From DTU013 sp964490975 (lineage in GTDB: Bacteria; Bacillota; Clostridia; Acetivibrionales; DTU013): 64,000 bases of DNA. Below are positions 40,534 through 50,056 of this stretch, piece after piece (position 1 is the stretch's first letter; every line of letters begins with the position of its first letter). The notes under the pieces were generated by a model. The model saw only the letters and a list, made by a program, of their open reading frames with translations, searched no databases and had not been told where the DNA came from. The stretch lies in contig CAZBEQ010000004.1 in assembly GCA_964490975.1 (NCBI GenBank), positions 49,521 through 113,520 of the forward strand, written 5' to 3'. Made by a program: the position numbers and the translations under genes.

Positions 40534-42065
40534 TTCGTATGTCCACCCTTTCCAGAGCCCGCCATCATAAGTCCGAGCTCTTCTTTTGCAGACTTACGCG
40601 CATCTACGATCCCGGCCACCTTACCGCCGGCCAGCACCAGGATGCGATCACAAAGTTCAAGCAGCACGTCCAGATCCTCGCCTACGCAGATCACTGCGAC
40701 GCCTTTTTTCTTCTGCTCATTGAGAAGATTATAAATGGTATATGAAGAGTTGATATCCAATCCGCGGACCGGATACGCCACCATCAATACGGTGGGGCTG
40801 GATGCTATTTCCCTTCCGAGTAGGATCTTTTGCACATTCCCGCCGGAAAGCTTTCTTACGGGAGTATCAACTCCGGGTGTAACTACATCTAGCTTGTCAA
40901 CCACTTCAAGCGCCAGATCCCTTGGCGTCTTTCGGTCTGCATAGAAATGCTTCCCGCTTTTGTAGCTCCTGAGCATCATGTTGTCGGTCAGGTCCATCGA
41001 TCCGACAAGTCCCATCCCAAGCCTGTCCTCCGGAACAAATGCCAGGCTGATATGCAGGCTCCTGATATCGGCGGCCTTCATGTCAGAGATTTTTTCAGTA
41101 GTCCCTTCCGGCGAATAATACAGTATCTCGCCGCTTTCGATCGGCTGAAGACCCGCTATGGACTCCAGCAGCTCCTTCTGTCCGCTTCCCGCTATCCCGG
41201 CGATACCGAGTATTTCACCTCCGGATGCATGGAAGGATATTTCCTTGAGGATGGTCAGTCCTTCCTTGTTTTTACTTGTTATTCCACGTACCTCAATCCT
41301 TTTCTGCGTCTCGACCGGATCAGTACGGTCGATATCAAGGCTGACCTTTGCGCCTACCATCATTTCGGCCAATGAATTCACCGTAGCATCCGCGGTATTG
41401 ATGGTATCTATGTACTTTCCCTTTCGCAGAACTGCTACACGGTCCGATAATTCGAGCACCTCGTTGAGCTTATGGGTAATGATGATTATTGATTTTCCGG
41501 CCTTCTTCATATTGCGAAGAACGTCAAACAGCTTTTGCGTCTCCTGCGGAGTCAGAACTGCCGTAGGTTCGTCAAGTATCAGTATATCTGCGCCGCGGTA
41601 TAGCACTTTAACGATCTCAACCGTTTGCTTTTGCGATACTGACATGTCGTAGATCTTTTGTGATGGATTCAGGTCAAAGCCATATTTTTTTACCAGCGCA
41701 TCGATTTCCGCTGTAATTTGGTTCATTTTCAGGAGTTCCTTGCCGGGCAGGCCTAAAATGATATTTTCCGCAGCCGATAACAGGTTGATCAGCTTGAAAT
41801 GCTGGTGGATCATACCAATTCCAAGCGCAAAAGAATCTTTTGGAGAGCGGATGGTCACCTCTCTGCCGTCAGCAAAGATCTGCCCCTCATCAGGGAAATA
41901 GATTCCCGATAGCATGTTCATAAGAGTCGTTTTGCCGCTGCCGTTCTCTCCAAGTATTGAAAGGATCTCGCCTTTTCTTACAGACAAGCTAACGCTGTCA
42001 TTTGCTATGACATCGCCGAAACGTTTCGTGACATTCTTCAATTCAATTGCGTTTTCCTGTTTCAC
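40530..42065 (-). CDS. Nucleoside ABC transporter ATPase, NupO-like
   Basis: 511 residues with two ABC cassettes. The first is complete (GENGSGKTTL, LILDEPTAVLTP). The second has GIAGSGQKELLES in place of Walker A, LSGGNVQKILLGRE as signature and MVAYPVRGLDINS where Walker B is usually followed by a catalytic Glu, so it is degenerate as in other Rbs/Nup-type ATPases. It energises the two permeases encoded downstream. Confidence 0.87.
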   Translation of the reverse strand: MKQENAIELKNVTKRFGDVIANDSVSLSVRKGEILSILGENGSGKTTLMNMLSGIYFPDEGQIFADGREVTIRSPKDSFALGIGMIHQHFKLINLLSAAENIILGLPGKELLKMNQITAEIDALVKKYGFDLNPSQKIYDMSVSQKQTVEIVKVLYRGADILILDEPTAVLTPQETQKLFDVLRNMKKAGKSIIIITHKLNEVLELSDRVAVLRKGKYIDTINTADATVNSLAEMMVGAKVSLDIDRTDPVETQKRIEVRGITSKNKEGLTILKEISFHASGGEILGIAGIAGSGQKELLESIAGLQPIESGEILYYSPEGTTEKISDMKAADIRSLHISLAFVPEDRLGMGLVGSMDLTDNMMLRSYKSGKHFYADRKTPRDLALEVVDKLDVVTPGVDTPVRKLSGGNVQKILLGREIASSPTVLMVAYPVRGLDINSSYTIYNLLNEQKKKGVAVICVGEDLDVLLELCDRILVLAGGKVAGIVDARKSAKEELGLMMAGSGKGGHTK

Positions 42066-42094
42066 AAAAAGTCCTCCGCCATGAAAAACATTTT

Positions 42095-42121
42095 GCGGAA
42101 CTGCTGTAACAGCAGTTCCGC
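42095..42121. terminator. Strong hairpin between binding protein and ATPase genes
   Basis: A perfect 12-bp stem GCGGAACTGCTG / CAGCAGTTCCGC with a 3-base loop. On the minus strand it is followed by AAAATGTTTTT. Such intercistronic stems usually reduce downstream transcription or protect the upstream message. Confidence 0.65.
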
Positions 42122-42141
42122 ATTAATAACACTTTAGTTCA

Positions 42142-42174
42142 AAGAAAATTTTTCGTTTGTAGAAAAATTTTCTT
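42142..42174. other. AT-rich inverted repeat in the same spacer
   Basis: AAGAAAATTTTTC and GAAAAATTTTCTT, a 13-bp perfect stem around 7 bases, between the binding-protein stop and the GC-rich hairpin. It may be a second RNA stem protecting the upstream message. Confidence 0.5.
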
Positions 42175-42232
42175 ACCTCAGCAGTGTTTCAACGAGGCGC
42201 TTGTCGCTTCGTTATAAATAGCTTAAGAATTA

Positions 42233-43426
42233 TTATTTGGTTTTTTCAGTGATACCGTCGATCCTCAGTTCAAATGCCGGTGCAGAGATCAGTTCGGATT
42301 CATGGAAGTATCCGTCCTTCACATAATCAGCAAATTTACCGAAGTTTTCAGCATCAGATGTGATCAGGTCTTCTATGGTCTTGCCGCCTACTGTATAGAT
42401 CTTTGTATCAAATACATGCAAAGTACCTGCCTTGAGGGCGTCTTCAATTTCTTTGACCTTGTCTGCTGTTCCCTTTGCAACTGCTTTGTCATTCAATGGA
42501 GCTATAGCAACTGCTCCGTCCTTGTATCCCTGGCACCAGTCAGTAGCGATTGCAGTACCGTCAACAATGCTCTTTACAGCATAGGTGTAGTAAGGGCCCC
42601 AATTGATTGTAGCAGAAGTAAGCGCACAGTTAGGAGCTACAGAAATCATATCAACATTGTAACCAACGCAAGGTACACCAGCTTTTTCACAAGCGGTAGG
42701 AGCACCAGTCGTGTCAGCATGCTGGCTGATCAGCACGCAGCCGTCAGCGATCAGCTGAGTTGCAACTTCGTTCTCTGCTGCCATATCAGCCCAGCTGTTG
42801 GTGTACTGTACTTCCATTGTAACTGTAGGAACAATGCTCTTTGCTCCGAGGAAGAAGGAGGTGTAACCGGAAACAACTTCAGCGTAAGGATATGCTCCGA
42901 CATAGCCCATCTTTGCCTGGTCAGCAGTAATCTTGCCGCTGTCGATCATTTCTTTCAGCTTGAGGCCTGCTACAACACCCGAAACATAACGGGATTCGTA
43001 TACAGCTGTGAAGTAGTTGTGAATGTTTGGCAGTCCTGAGGATTTTGCCTGATAACCAGTTGCATGGCAGAACTGTATTTTAGGGAACTCTTTTGCAGCC
43101 TGGAGCATATAGCTCTCATGGCCGAAGCTGTTTGCAAAAATGATGGAACAGCCCTGTTCAGCCATATCAACAGCTGCATCGTAGCACGACTCATCTTCCT
43201 TGATGCCTTTCTTCTCGATTACCTGTTCATCCGACAGGCCGAGTGTCTTTTTCATCTGGTCGATTCCAGCCATATGAGCGGCTGTGTAACCTTCATTTTC
43301 ATCGCCTATGTAAATAATTCCGACCTTGATCTTGCCTGCTGCGCCATTACCGGCTGCACTGCCGCATCCGGCAAACAGGCTTACGATCATTACCACTGCA
43401 AGTACCAAACCTAATACCCTTTTCAT
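42233..43426 (-). CDS. BMP-family purine nucleoside-binding lipoprotein
   Basis: 397 residues; signal peptide with lipobox SLFAGCGS (Cys about 21). The mature protein follows the PnrA/BMP fold: KVGIIYIGDENEGYTAAHMA, CSIIFANSFGHESYMLQAAK, KFADYVKDGYFHESELI. PnrA-type proteins bind purine nucleosides. It lies between xpt and the nucleoside permease genes under a purine riboswitch, so guanosine, inosine or similar is the likely ligand. GGAGG precedes the ATG. Confidence 0.9.
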   Translation of the reverse strand: MKRVLGLVLAVVMIVSLFAGCGSAAGNGAAGKIKVGIIYIGDENEGYTAAHMAGIDQMKKTLGLSDEQVIEKKGIKEDESCYDAAVDMAEQGCSIIFANSFGHESYMLQAAKEFPKIQFCHATGYQAKSSGLPNIHNYFTAVYESRYVSGVVAGLKLKEMIDSGKITADQAKMGYVGAYPYAEVVSGYTSFFLGAKSIVPTVTMEVQYTNSWADMAAENEVATQLIADGCVLISQHADTTGAPTACEKAGVPCVGYNVDMISVAPNCALTSATINWGPYYTYAVKSIVDGTAIATDWCQGYKDGAVAIAPLNDKAVAKGTADKVKEIEDALKAGTLHVFDTKIYTVGGKTIEDLITSDAENFGKFADYVKDGYFHESELISAPAFELRIDGITEKTK

Positions 43427-43492
43427 TTAATTCTTCCTCCTGATTCTTTCTGTCTTTTTGATTTTATAACATAATGCTTATTGCTTATGTCC

Positions 43493-44062
43493 TCATCTAA
43501 AAACAATTTTGCCCTCTGCCATTGAATCAACGATTGCCAATGATTCAAGCCTTACTCCCTTGCTGCGCAATTCCTTTCCGCCCTGCTGAAAGCCTTTCTC
43601 TATCGCTATCCCGACTCCGGCCAGCGATGCTCCGGCTTGCTTTACAATGTCGATCAGCCCATTTACAGCTTTGCCTGCTGCAAGGAAATCATCCAGTATC
43701 AGGACATGATCATTCTTGCTAAGATATTTTTTTGATATCCTGATTTTATAGTTTTTCTGACGCGTAAACGAATATACTTCACTTTCAAAAACCTCGGGAT
43801 CCTGGTTTATTGCCTCGGTTTTCTTAGCAAAAACAACAGGCACTCCAAAGTGAAGTGCCGTAAAGCAGGCAATGGCAATACCCGATGCCTCTACCGTCAA
43901 TATTCTGGTTATTTTCTGATCTTCGAATCTTTTGTTGAATTCCAATCCAATGTTGTTTAAAAGAGACACATCCAGTTGATGGTTTAGGAAACTGTCCACC
44001 TTGAGAATATGTGAGCCTATAACACAGCCTTCTGTCAATATTTTCCGCTTCAATTCATCCAT
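43493..44062 (-). CDS. xpt: Xanthine phosphoribosyltransferase
   Basis: A 189-residue enzyme that makes XMP from xanthine and PRPP (guanine is a poorer substrate) in purine salvage. Motifs: the N-terminal KILTEGCVIGSHILKVDSFL typical of xpt, GIAIACFTALHFGVPVVFAKK, and the PRPP-binding loop HVLILDDFLAAGKAV (about 121-135). AAGGGG precedes the ATG. It is the first gene after the riboswitch and is followed by a nucleoside transporter, forming one salvage operon. Confidence 0.93.
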   Translation of the reverse strand: MDELKRKILTEGCVIGSHILKVDSFLNHQLDVSLLNNIGLEFNKRFEDQKITRILTVEASGIAIACFTALHFGVPVVFAKKTEAINQDPEVFESEVYSFTRQKNYKIRISKKYLSKNDHVLILDDFLAAGKAVNGLIDIVKQAGASLAGVGIAIEKGFQQGGKELRSKGVRLESLAIVDSMAEGKIVFR

Positions 44063-44145
44063 GATCAGATTTAAACCCCTTCAATCCATAAGTCCAGCAA
44101 AGAGGAGCGCTGAAAATATCGTCACATTGAATGACAGCAGCAAGA

Positions 44146-44215
44146 CCTCGTAGCCGACTGTTAACGGCAGCCTGTAGATACTTTCGGACCTTATCACCGA
44201 AATTATACGAGTATT
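44146..44215 (-). promoter_or_regulatory. Purine (guanine-type) riboswitch aptamer
   Basis: Read on the minus strand the three-way junction is clear: P1 CTCGTA/TACGAG, J1/2 TATAAT, P2 UUUCGG/CCGAAA with loop GATAAGG, J2/3 AGTATCTACA, P3 GGCUG/CAGUC with loop CCGTTAA, J3/1 GGCTA. The loop GG and CC that kiss are kept, and the specificity base is C (position 74 of the B. subtilis numbering), as in guanine rather than adenine switches. Departures from consensus: GACTA is GGCTA, TTTCTACC is TATCTACA, CCGTAAA is CCGTTAA. No strong terminator was seen before xpt, so the mode of control is open. Confidence 0.85.
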
Positions 44216-44241
44216 CGACAAAATATGTAGCCTTCTAGGAT

Positions 44242-44270
44242 ATTTTAGCTTATAGGTTTACAAAAAGCAA
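44242..44270 (-). promoter_or_regulatory. Promoter of the riboswitch-xpt operon
   Basis: TTGCTT, 17-bp spacer, TAAAAT on the minus strand, about 28 bp before the aptamer. Spacing and position fit a vegetative promoter. Confidence 0.65.
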
Positions 44271-44275
44271 GTATG

Positions 44276-44315
44276 GGAATTATTCAAGTATGAGAATTAT
44301 TCAAGCCTGACCCCC
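44276..44315. repeat. RAYT end remnants in tandem
   Basis: GAATTATTCAAGTATGA followed by GAATTATTCAAGCCTGACCC, one diverged and one good copy of the RAYT right end. It abuts the stop of the receiver gene at 44318, where ATTAATCTGACCCCC is also repeated. Confidence 0.7.
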
Positions 44316-44317
44316 TA

Positions 44318-44722
44318 TTAATCTGACCCCCCTATTAATCCCAGCTTCTGTAAAACTTCCACAAGCTTGTTCGTGTCTATGGGTTTTGCCGCATATGCTT
44401 CACAGCCCAAATCGAAGGCCTGTTGAACAAACTTGGTATCGGCCAGCGCTGTTGTCATGATGACCTTTGTTCTATTTTCTTTTGCAATTCCTTTCTGCGT
44501 TTCAACATCCCTTATTGCTTTAAGTGCTCTGACACCGTCGACTTTTGGCATCATAATGTCAAGGCAGATAAGATCATATGGCGCACACTCATTCGTTGCC
44601 ATCATGAATGCATCGAGCGCCTCGATGCCATCTACAACAACATCACATGTGCCATACTGTGACAGGAACTTTTGAAGGAACATCCTACTGGCAAGGTCAT
44701 CTTCTGCTATAAGTGTTTTCAT
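44318..44722 (-). CDS. Single-domain response regulator (CheY-like)
   Basis: 134 residues, receiver only: MKTLIAEDDLASRMFLQKFL, phospho-Asp in LICLDIMMPKVDGVRAL (about 59), conserved Thr in VIMTTAL and Lys in AAKPIDTNKL. Its ATG overlaps the stop of the hybrid kinase (ATGA), so both are made together; it probably receives phosphate from the kinase's HPT domain. The last residues (GLIGGSD) and stop lie in a region of RAYT-like repeats. Confidence 0.9.
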   Translation of the reverse strand: MKTLIAEDDLASRMFLQKFLSQYGTCDVVVDGIEALDAFMMATNECAPYDLICLDIMMPKVDGVRALKAIRDVETQKGIAKENRTKVIMTTALADTKFVQQAFDLGCEAYAAKPIDTNKLVEVLQKLGLIGGSD

Positions 44723-47700
44723 AAATTTTCCTCCTCATGTTTTTTCATACTATTAATATGGATTTTCTTAAAACTTTCAAACTCATCCTTGATTTTTTTA
44801 GATGCCTCGATTGCTTCTGATAGACTTCCACGTCTGGCAGCCAATTCGATTTTAAACGCTGCAAATTTGAATTGATCCACACCTATCTGTATAAATAGAG
44901 ATTTAAGTTCATGAGAAGCTTGTTCGATTGCTTTAATATCCATCTCTACAGCCTTGTCCATTAGTTTGTTCAAACACTGCGATACTTTATCCATCATACC
45001 GTCATGTTCCATATGGATCTTTTTACTGTCATCCTTGATAAGGGAAATATCTCTATCGATATCTAATGTCATATTGTTATGTCTTGAGGAATTTTTCTCC
45101 CCCCGGGAATATACTTTCTCGATGGTACTATTGAATTTTCCCATGTCAACAGGCTTCGTCACAAATTCATCCACGCCCATTGATAGTACGCGCTCCCTGT
45201 ACCCATCGATTGCGAAAGCCGTCAGTGCTATTATGGGGGTATGCCTGTGTTTGCCTTCCCTTTCACGGATATGCCTTGTTGCCTCAAGTCCATCCATTTC
45301 CGGCATCTGGATATCCATCAGTATCACATCATACTCTTTTTGCTCATGAAGAGCCAATGCTTCAATACCATTACCAGCTATCTCCACCGTGTGTCCATAT
45401 TCTTTCAGAAAGCGTGAAATCACAGTCTGGTTTACCTTATCATCTTCAACAAGAAGAATGCGAAGTGACAGCGAAGCCTTTTTGACAACGTCTCGCTTGA
45501 CATTGTTGTCTAAGACCTTTTGTCCCTCTTTGCATTTTATTGTGAAGGAGAAGGTGGAGCCCTTACCTTTCTCACTTTTCACCCAGATCGTCCCACCCAT
45601 AAGCTCGGCCAGCTGCCGTGAAATGACCAGGCCAAGCCCTGTGCCGCCATAATTTCTTGTTATGGAGCTATCGACCTGGCTAAAGGTTTTAAAGAGCCTG
45701 TTAATACTTAGCTTATCAATACCGATTCCGGTATCCGATACAGAAAACTCCAATTGCATGTAGTCGGATGCCATGCTTTTTTTCCTTACAGATAGTGATA
45801 TCTCACCATGATCGGTAAACTTTATTGCGTTGTTTAATAAATTGCTCAGTATCTGATTTAATCTATTCGGATCTCCATTTATATACCTTGGTATGTCGGC
45901 GCCGAAGCTGTAGGTGAAATCCAGTCCCTTCCTGCTGGTATTGATCGTATGGGCTTTTACCGTGTTTTGAATCATTTCGGTAAAATCAAAATCTATACTG
46001 TCGATAGACAGCTTTCCTGCTTCCATCTTGGAAAAGTCCAGTATGTCATTAATGATCAGCAGAAGCGAATCTGCACAGGACTTTGCCATGTTCAGATTTT
46101 CTCTCTGTCCGGGAGTGAGCTCTGTCAGAAGGGTGAGATCGATCATTCCGTTCATACCATTTATAGGCGTTCTGATTTCATGGCTCATATTGGCCAGGAA
46201 CTCACTTTTTGCCCTGTTGGCAGCTTCCGCTTGTTCCTTCGCATGCTTCAATTCGAGCTCTGTCATTTTCTGATCATGCATATCAGTGATAATAATTGCG
46301 AAATAGTACTTTTCCAGGCTATATGCGGATATTGAACACCACCTTCCCGTTTCCTTTAGATAGATGTCATTAAATATCTTACTTTCACCTGTAGTGGCAA
46401 CCTGATAATAACTGTTAAGCATCCTTTTGGTTGTACCTTCATCAATATTGTTGAAAACATCCGTAAATTTCATGTTTATGATTCCATCGCTCGTCCGACC
46501 AAAATACTTTTCAAAAGCACTGTTGATCTGCAAAAACTCAAAGTCGACCGGATTGCCGCTTTCATCCAGAATGATCCTGCTGTATGCAAAAGCGCTGGTC
46601 ATGTTCAAAAATAAAGCCTCATACCTCTTCTGACTCTCAATCAGCTGCATTCGTGCCATTTTGCGTTCGGTTATGTTCCTGATGATCGCAACAATGACCG
46701 TTTGTCCGCCAATTTCAGCACTTTGATAGCTTATTTCCACAGGAAAGCTACTGCCGTCCTTTCGGTAGTGTTCTGTTTCGATGACGTTACTTTCCTGCCC
46801 CGTTGCTTCTGAAACTTCCAATTTGATATTGTGATCCACACATAAGCATGACCTGTTAAGAGTCAGAAACTCCTCGTATGTATAACCGTATTCTCTTATT
46901 GCCGCTTCATTTACATCGATAAAGTTGCCATTGACATCCAGGAAGAAAATGATGTCCTTTGCCTGCCGTGAAAGGATCTCATATCGTTTTCTTCCTTCCT
47001 CGGCAATTTTTTGATCATGGATATCCATGGTTATACCAATATATCCGGCATAATTATTATCAAGATCATAATAAGGCGCCCCTATGCTTTCGGTCCAGTG
47101 GTATTGACCGTCATACCTGAGCATTCTGCTTTGTAATTTCACATTCTCCCTATTATCAATGGCTTCCGAGAATTTTTCAAGGCATTCCTTCCTATCCTCC
47201 GTATGAAGGGTATAGGTCCATTGGGAACCGAGAGACTCCTGGATCTCCCTTCCGGAAAAATCAGTCCAGGCTTTATTAAAATTATTGATATTTTTATTGA
47301 TATCCGTTGACCAAACTATCACTGGGAAACAGTTTATTGTTTTTAATAGAAATGTCTCGTGCAGCTTATGCTCGGTAATATCATTAAAAACAATCGCAAC
47401 AAGCTTTTCAGACTCAATAGTAATCGGTATAAAATTGACATTGAACCATTTGATGATCCTTTTCCCGTTGACAATAGGAGTATGCTGCACTATCACATCT
47501 TTACAGGGCAGGCCTGTATCAATAGATTTCAATACTTTATTTCTGAATTCACATTGCTCACATTCCGCTTCACTACAGTACTTCCATCCAATACCACATG
47601 AGCATGACATAACGTTACAAAGGTGCTGTCCGTTCATGCTTGGAGATCCAATTGCCAGTAAGTCAAGAGCAACTTTGTTTGACTGTATAATGATTCCGTT

Positions 47701-48165
47701 CCTATCGACGATATACATACCAACAGGAAAATTATCCATAGTCGTCTGAAGATTGTTTTTCTCTTCCATCAATCGATTCTCAATTGTCTTGATCCTGGTG
47801 ATGTCCCTGAACACGACAACAACACCTGTTATTACTTCATTGTCGTCCTTTACAGGGGATGAACTGGCCGAAATAAATTTTCTTTCTCCATCCTTTGAAA
47901 TCAATACCGTATTATTCAGCAGCCCTACAGCCGCTCCTGCCTCAAGCGCCGCTGCTACCGGGCTTTTAATACTTATTTCACTGTTGAGATTCTTTAAAGT
48001 GAATACCTCATCAAAATGTCTGCCAATCGCAGTATCAGCACTCCACCCTGTTAAATGCTCAGCATTGGAGTTCATGTACTCAATAATACCATTTATATCT
48101 GCAGAGATCACACCGTCCCCTATACAAGACAGTATAGCTTTCATTTGCATAGTCTCACCTGCCAT
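44719..48165 (-). CDS. Multi-PAS hybrid histidine kinase with receiver and HPT domains
   Basis: 1148 residues, no TM segment: a cytosolic phosphorelay kinase. About five PAS domains (residues 5-640), then HisKA (FLANMSHEIRTPINGMNGM, His about 658), HATPase (NLLNNAIKFT, GTGLGLVISRQLAELMGG), receiver (ILLVEDDKVNQTVISRFL, Asp about 947 in VILMDIQMPEMDG) and a C-terminal HPT (EQASHELKSLFIQIG, His about 1083). The second PAS contains seven Cys in CNVMSCSCGIGWKYC and ECEQCEFR (about 183-209), a likely metal or redox site. It lies in an operon after CheA, CheR and CheB, with which it may share methyl-based or phosphoryl control. Confidence 0.9.
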   Translation of the reverse strand: MAGETMQMKAILSCIGDGVISADINGIIEYMNSNAEHLTGWSADTAIGRHFDEVFTLKNLNSEISIKSPVAAALEAGAAVGLLNNTVLISKDGERKFISASSSPVKDDNEVITGVVVVFRDITRIKTIENRLMEEKNNLQTTMDNFPVGMYIVDRNGIIIQSNKVALDLLAIGSPSMNGQHLCNVMSCSCGIGWKYCSEAECEQCEFRNKVLKSIDTGLPCKDVIVQHTPIVNGKRIIKWFNVNFIPITIESEKLVAIVFNDITEHKLHETFLLKTINCFPVIVWSTDINKNINNFNKAWTDFSGREIQESLGSQWTYTLHTEDRKECLEKFSEAIDNRENVKLQSRMLRYDGQYHWTESIGAPYYDLDNNYAGYIGITMDIHDQKIAEEGRKRYEILSRQAKDIIFFLDVNGNFIDVNEAAIREYGYTYEEFLTLNRSCLCVDHNIKLEVSEATGQESNVIETEHYRKDGSSFPVEISYQSAEIGGQTVIVAIIRNITERKMARMQLIESQKRYEALFLNMTSAFAYSRIILDESGNPVDFEFLQINSAFEKYFGRTSDGIINMKFTDVFNNIDEGTTKRMLNSYYQVATTGESKIFNDIYLKETGRWCSISAYSLEKYYFAIIITDMHDQKMTELELKHAKEQAEAANRAKSEFLANMSHEIRTPINGMNGMIDLTLLTELTPGQRENLNMAKSCADSLLLIINDILDFSKMEAGKLSIDSIDFDFTEMIQNTVKAHTINTSRKGLDFTYSFGADIPRYINGDPNRLNQILSNLLNNAIKFTDHGEISLSVRKKSMASDYMQLEFSVSDTGIGIDKLSINRLFKTFSQVDSSITRNYGGTGLGLVISRQLAELMGGTIWVKSEKGKGSTFSFTIKCKEGQKVLDNNVKRDVVKKASLSLRILLVEDDKVNQTVISRFLKEYGHTVEIAGNGIEALALHEQKEYDVILMDIQMPEMDGLEATRHIREREGKHRHTPIIALTAFAIDGYRERVLSMGVDEFVTKPVDMGKFNSTIEKVYSRGEKNSSRHNNMTLDIDRDISLIKDDSKKIHMEHDGMMDKVSQCLNKLMDKAVEMDIKAIEQASHELKSLFIQIGVDQFKFAAFKIELAARRGSLSEAIEASKKIKDEFESFKKIHINSMKKHEEENL

Positions 48166-48173
48166 CAGTTAAT

Positions 48174-49205
48174 TTACTTCAGCATTGATAACAAAACCTG
48201 TGGTATATTTGACAGTGATGTCTGTCTTTCAACCGCACCGATCTCATATGCTACCTTGGGCATACCATAGACAACACAGGACTGCTCGTCCTGCCCGATC
48301 GTCCTGGCCCCTGCTCTTCTCATTGCCAACAGTCCCTTTGCTCCATCATACCCCATTCCTGTCAGAATAATTCCCACGGCATTTTTACCGCATTCCTTTG
48401 CCACAGATTCAAAGAGTACGTCTACCGATGGACAGTGTCCGTTGACTTTATCTCCATAAAAGGCTTCAACCCTGTATCTTTCACTAATTCTTTTGATTTT
48501 GATATGTTGATCCCCCGGAGCTACCAGCACCATTCCAGGCTCCAGATAATCGCCTGTCTGCGCCTCCTTTGCACGCAGGTTCGTTTGCTTGTTCAGCCTT
48601 TCGGCGAACATCCTTGAGAAGAGCGGCGGTATATGCTGTGTCACCAGTATCCCCGGGATATTGGTCGGTAAGTGGCTCAAAAGGTTATAAACCGCCTCGG
48701 TCCCACCCGTAGAAGAACCAATGGCAATAACCTTTCCACTATCGTACTCCATTCTCTGGCTGCTGTTGTTATTATGTTCGATCATAGTCCGATTGACCTT
48801 TGCATGTGATGCGATTTTTATCTTAGCTATCAAGTCCAGGATAAATGTTTCAACACTACCGGGAGATTGAACATCGGGTTTTACCACAAAATCTACTGCG
48901 CCCGCATCCATTGCATCGAACACGGATGTGCTGACAGTACTGACCACGATTACAGGCAGCGGGTATTGAGGGATAAGTCTCTTGATAAATTCGATCCCAT
49001 TCATTTTAGGCATTTGAACATCACATGTCATTACATCGGGTTCAAACTCGAGGATCTTATCACGTGCATCAAATGGATCCTGCGCCTTAGCCACTACTTC
49101 AATGTCCGGGTCGGAGGAAATGCCTCTGGCCAGCACTTCTCGAAATAGAAGACTATCGTCAACCACAAGGACCTTGATCTTTTTTTTAATTGATGCATTA
49201 ACCAT
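48174..49205 (-). CDS. cheB: CheB protein-glutamate methylesterase
   Basis: 343 residues. Receiver 1-125 (VLVVDDSLLFREVLARGI, Asp in PDVMTCDVQMPKMNG) and methylesterase 150-343 with the catalytic triad context IAIGSSTGGTEA (Ser), TQHIPPLFSRMFAERLN (His) and ILTGMGYDGAKGL (Asp). It removes methyl groups from receptor glutamates and can deamidate glutamines, controlled by phosphorylation from CheA. Encoded 4 bp after cheR. Confidence 0.93.
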   Translation of the reverse strand: MVNASIKKKIKVLVVDDSLLFREVLARGISSDPDIEVVAKAQDPFDARDKILEFEPDVMTCDVQMPKMNGIEFIKRLIPQYPLPVIVVSTVSTSVFDAMDAGAVDFVVKPDVQSPGSVETFILDLIAKIKIASHAKVNRTMIEHNNNSSQRMEYDSGKVIAIGSSTGGTEAVYNLLSHLPTNIPGILVTQHIPPLFSRMFAERLNKQTNLRAKEAQTGDYLEPGMVLVAPGDQHIKIKRISERYRVEAFYGDKVNGHCPSVDVLFESVAKECGKNAVGIILTGMGYDGAKGLLAMRRAGARTIGQDEQSCVVYGMPKVAYEIGAVERQTSLSNIPQVLLSMLK

Positions 49206-49209
49206 AGCC

Positions 49210-50025
49210 TCATTCCTTTCTGTAAACTGACGGCATAACGTATTTAAATTTAGTAGTCTCCCTGTTCAGCGATTCTGAATGCCCAATAAAAAGATACCCT
49301 CCATTCTCCAGAAGGTTATATAATTTATTTACTAATTCGTCCTTAGTTTGACTGTCAAAGTAAATCATTACATTCCTGCAGAAAATGGTGTGAAACTTTT
49401 TCTTGAACGGGAATACCGGCTCCATCAGGTTCAGCTTTCTATAGATCACTTCATTTCTTATCGCATCCGTCAGTATTGAGTTTTGAGAATCATAGCTTTT
49501 GAAATAGATTTTCCTCCATCTCTCGGGAAGCTGTTCAATACGGTCATTCCCATAAATACTAGCTCTTGCAGTTTTTAAGACCTTGTCTGATATATCGGTA
49601 GCCAGCACCTTGGTGTCCCATGTGGCTTTCTCCTTCCCGAAAAATTCATCCAGTATCATAGCAAGTGTATAGGACTCCTCTCCGGATGAGCAGGCCGCGC
49701 TCCAGATACGGAGATCCTTGTTTTTTACCGTATTGATGATTTGAGGCAATACCTTGTCACGAAAATAGAAAAAATGATCTGCTTCCCTCATAAAATATGT
49801 ATGATTGGTTGTGACTTTATCTACAAGAGTAATCACAGCCTCACCAGTCTTATCGGTAATCAGATATTGAAAATATTCAGTGAAATTTTTAAAGCCTGCC
49901 TGTTGAAGGACATTCTGAAGTCTCCCAATTAACAGAGTTTTTTTCTCTTCCTTCAGGCGTATCCCATAATTTTCATGTATGAAGCTTGCCAATTGATTGA
50001 ATTCTTTTTGCGTTATAGTTAGCAT
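49210..50025 (-). CDS. cheR: CheR protein-glutamate methyltransferase
   Basis: 271 residues from the ATG at 50025 (MLTITQKEFNQLASFI), preferred over a start 18 codons upstream that lies in the cheA end. Helical N-domain, then a SAM-binding fold with WSAACSSGEESYTLAMIL and FHTIFCRNVMIYFD, ending GHSESLNR. It adds methyl groups to receptor glutamates, opposed by CheB. AAGGTGGG precedes the start. Confidence 0.92.
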   Translation of the reverse strand: MLTITQKEFNQLASFIHENYGIRLKEEKKTLLIGRLQNVLQQAGFKNFTEYFQYLITDKTGEAVITLVDKVTTNHTYFMREADHFFYFRDKVLPQIINTVKNKDLRIWSAACSSGEESYTLAMILDEFFGKEKATWDTKVLATDISDKVLKTARASIYGNDRIEQLPERWRKIYFKSYDSQNSILTDAIRNEVIYRKLNLMEPVFPFKKKFHTIFCRNVMIYFDSQTKDELVNKLYNLLENGGYLFIGHSESLNRETTKFKYVMPSVYRKE

Positions 50026-50056
50026 ACTTTCGACCCACCTTGTGATTATCTGCTTT

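Noticed and set aside
42302..43039. A 245-codon plus-strand frame
   Set aside because: It is antisense to the BMP-family lipoprotein gene, Cys/Ser-rich and without family features; a shadow of the real gene.
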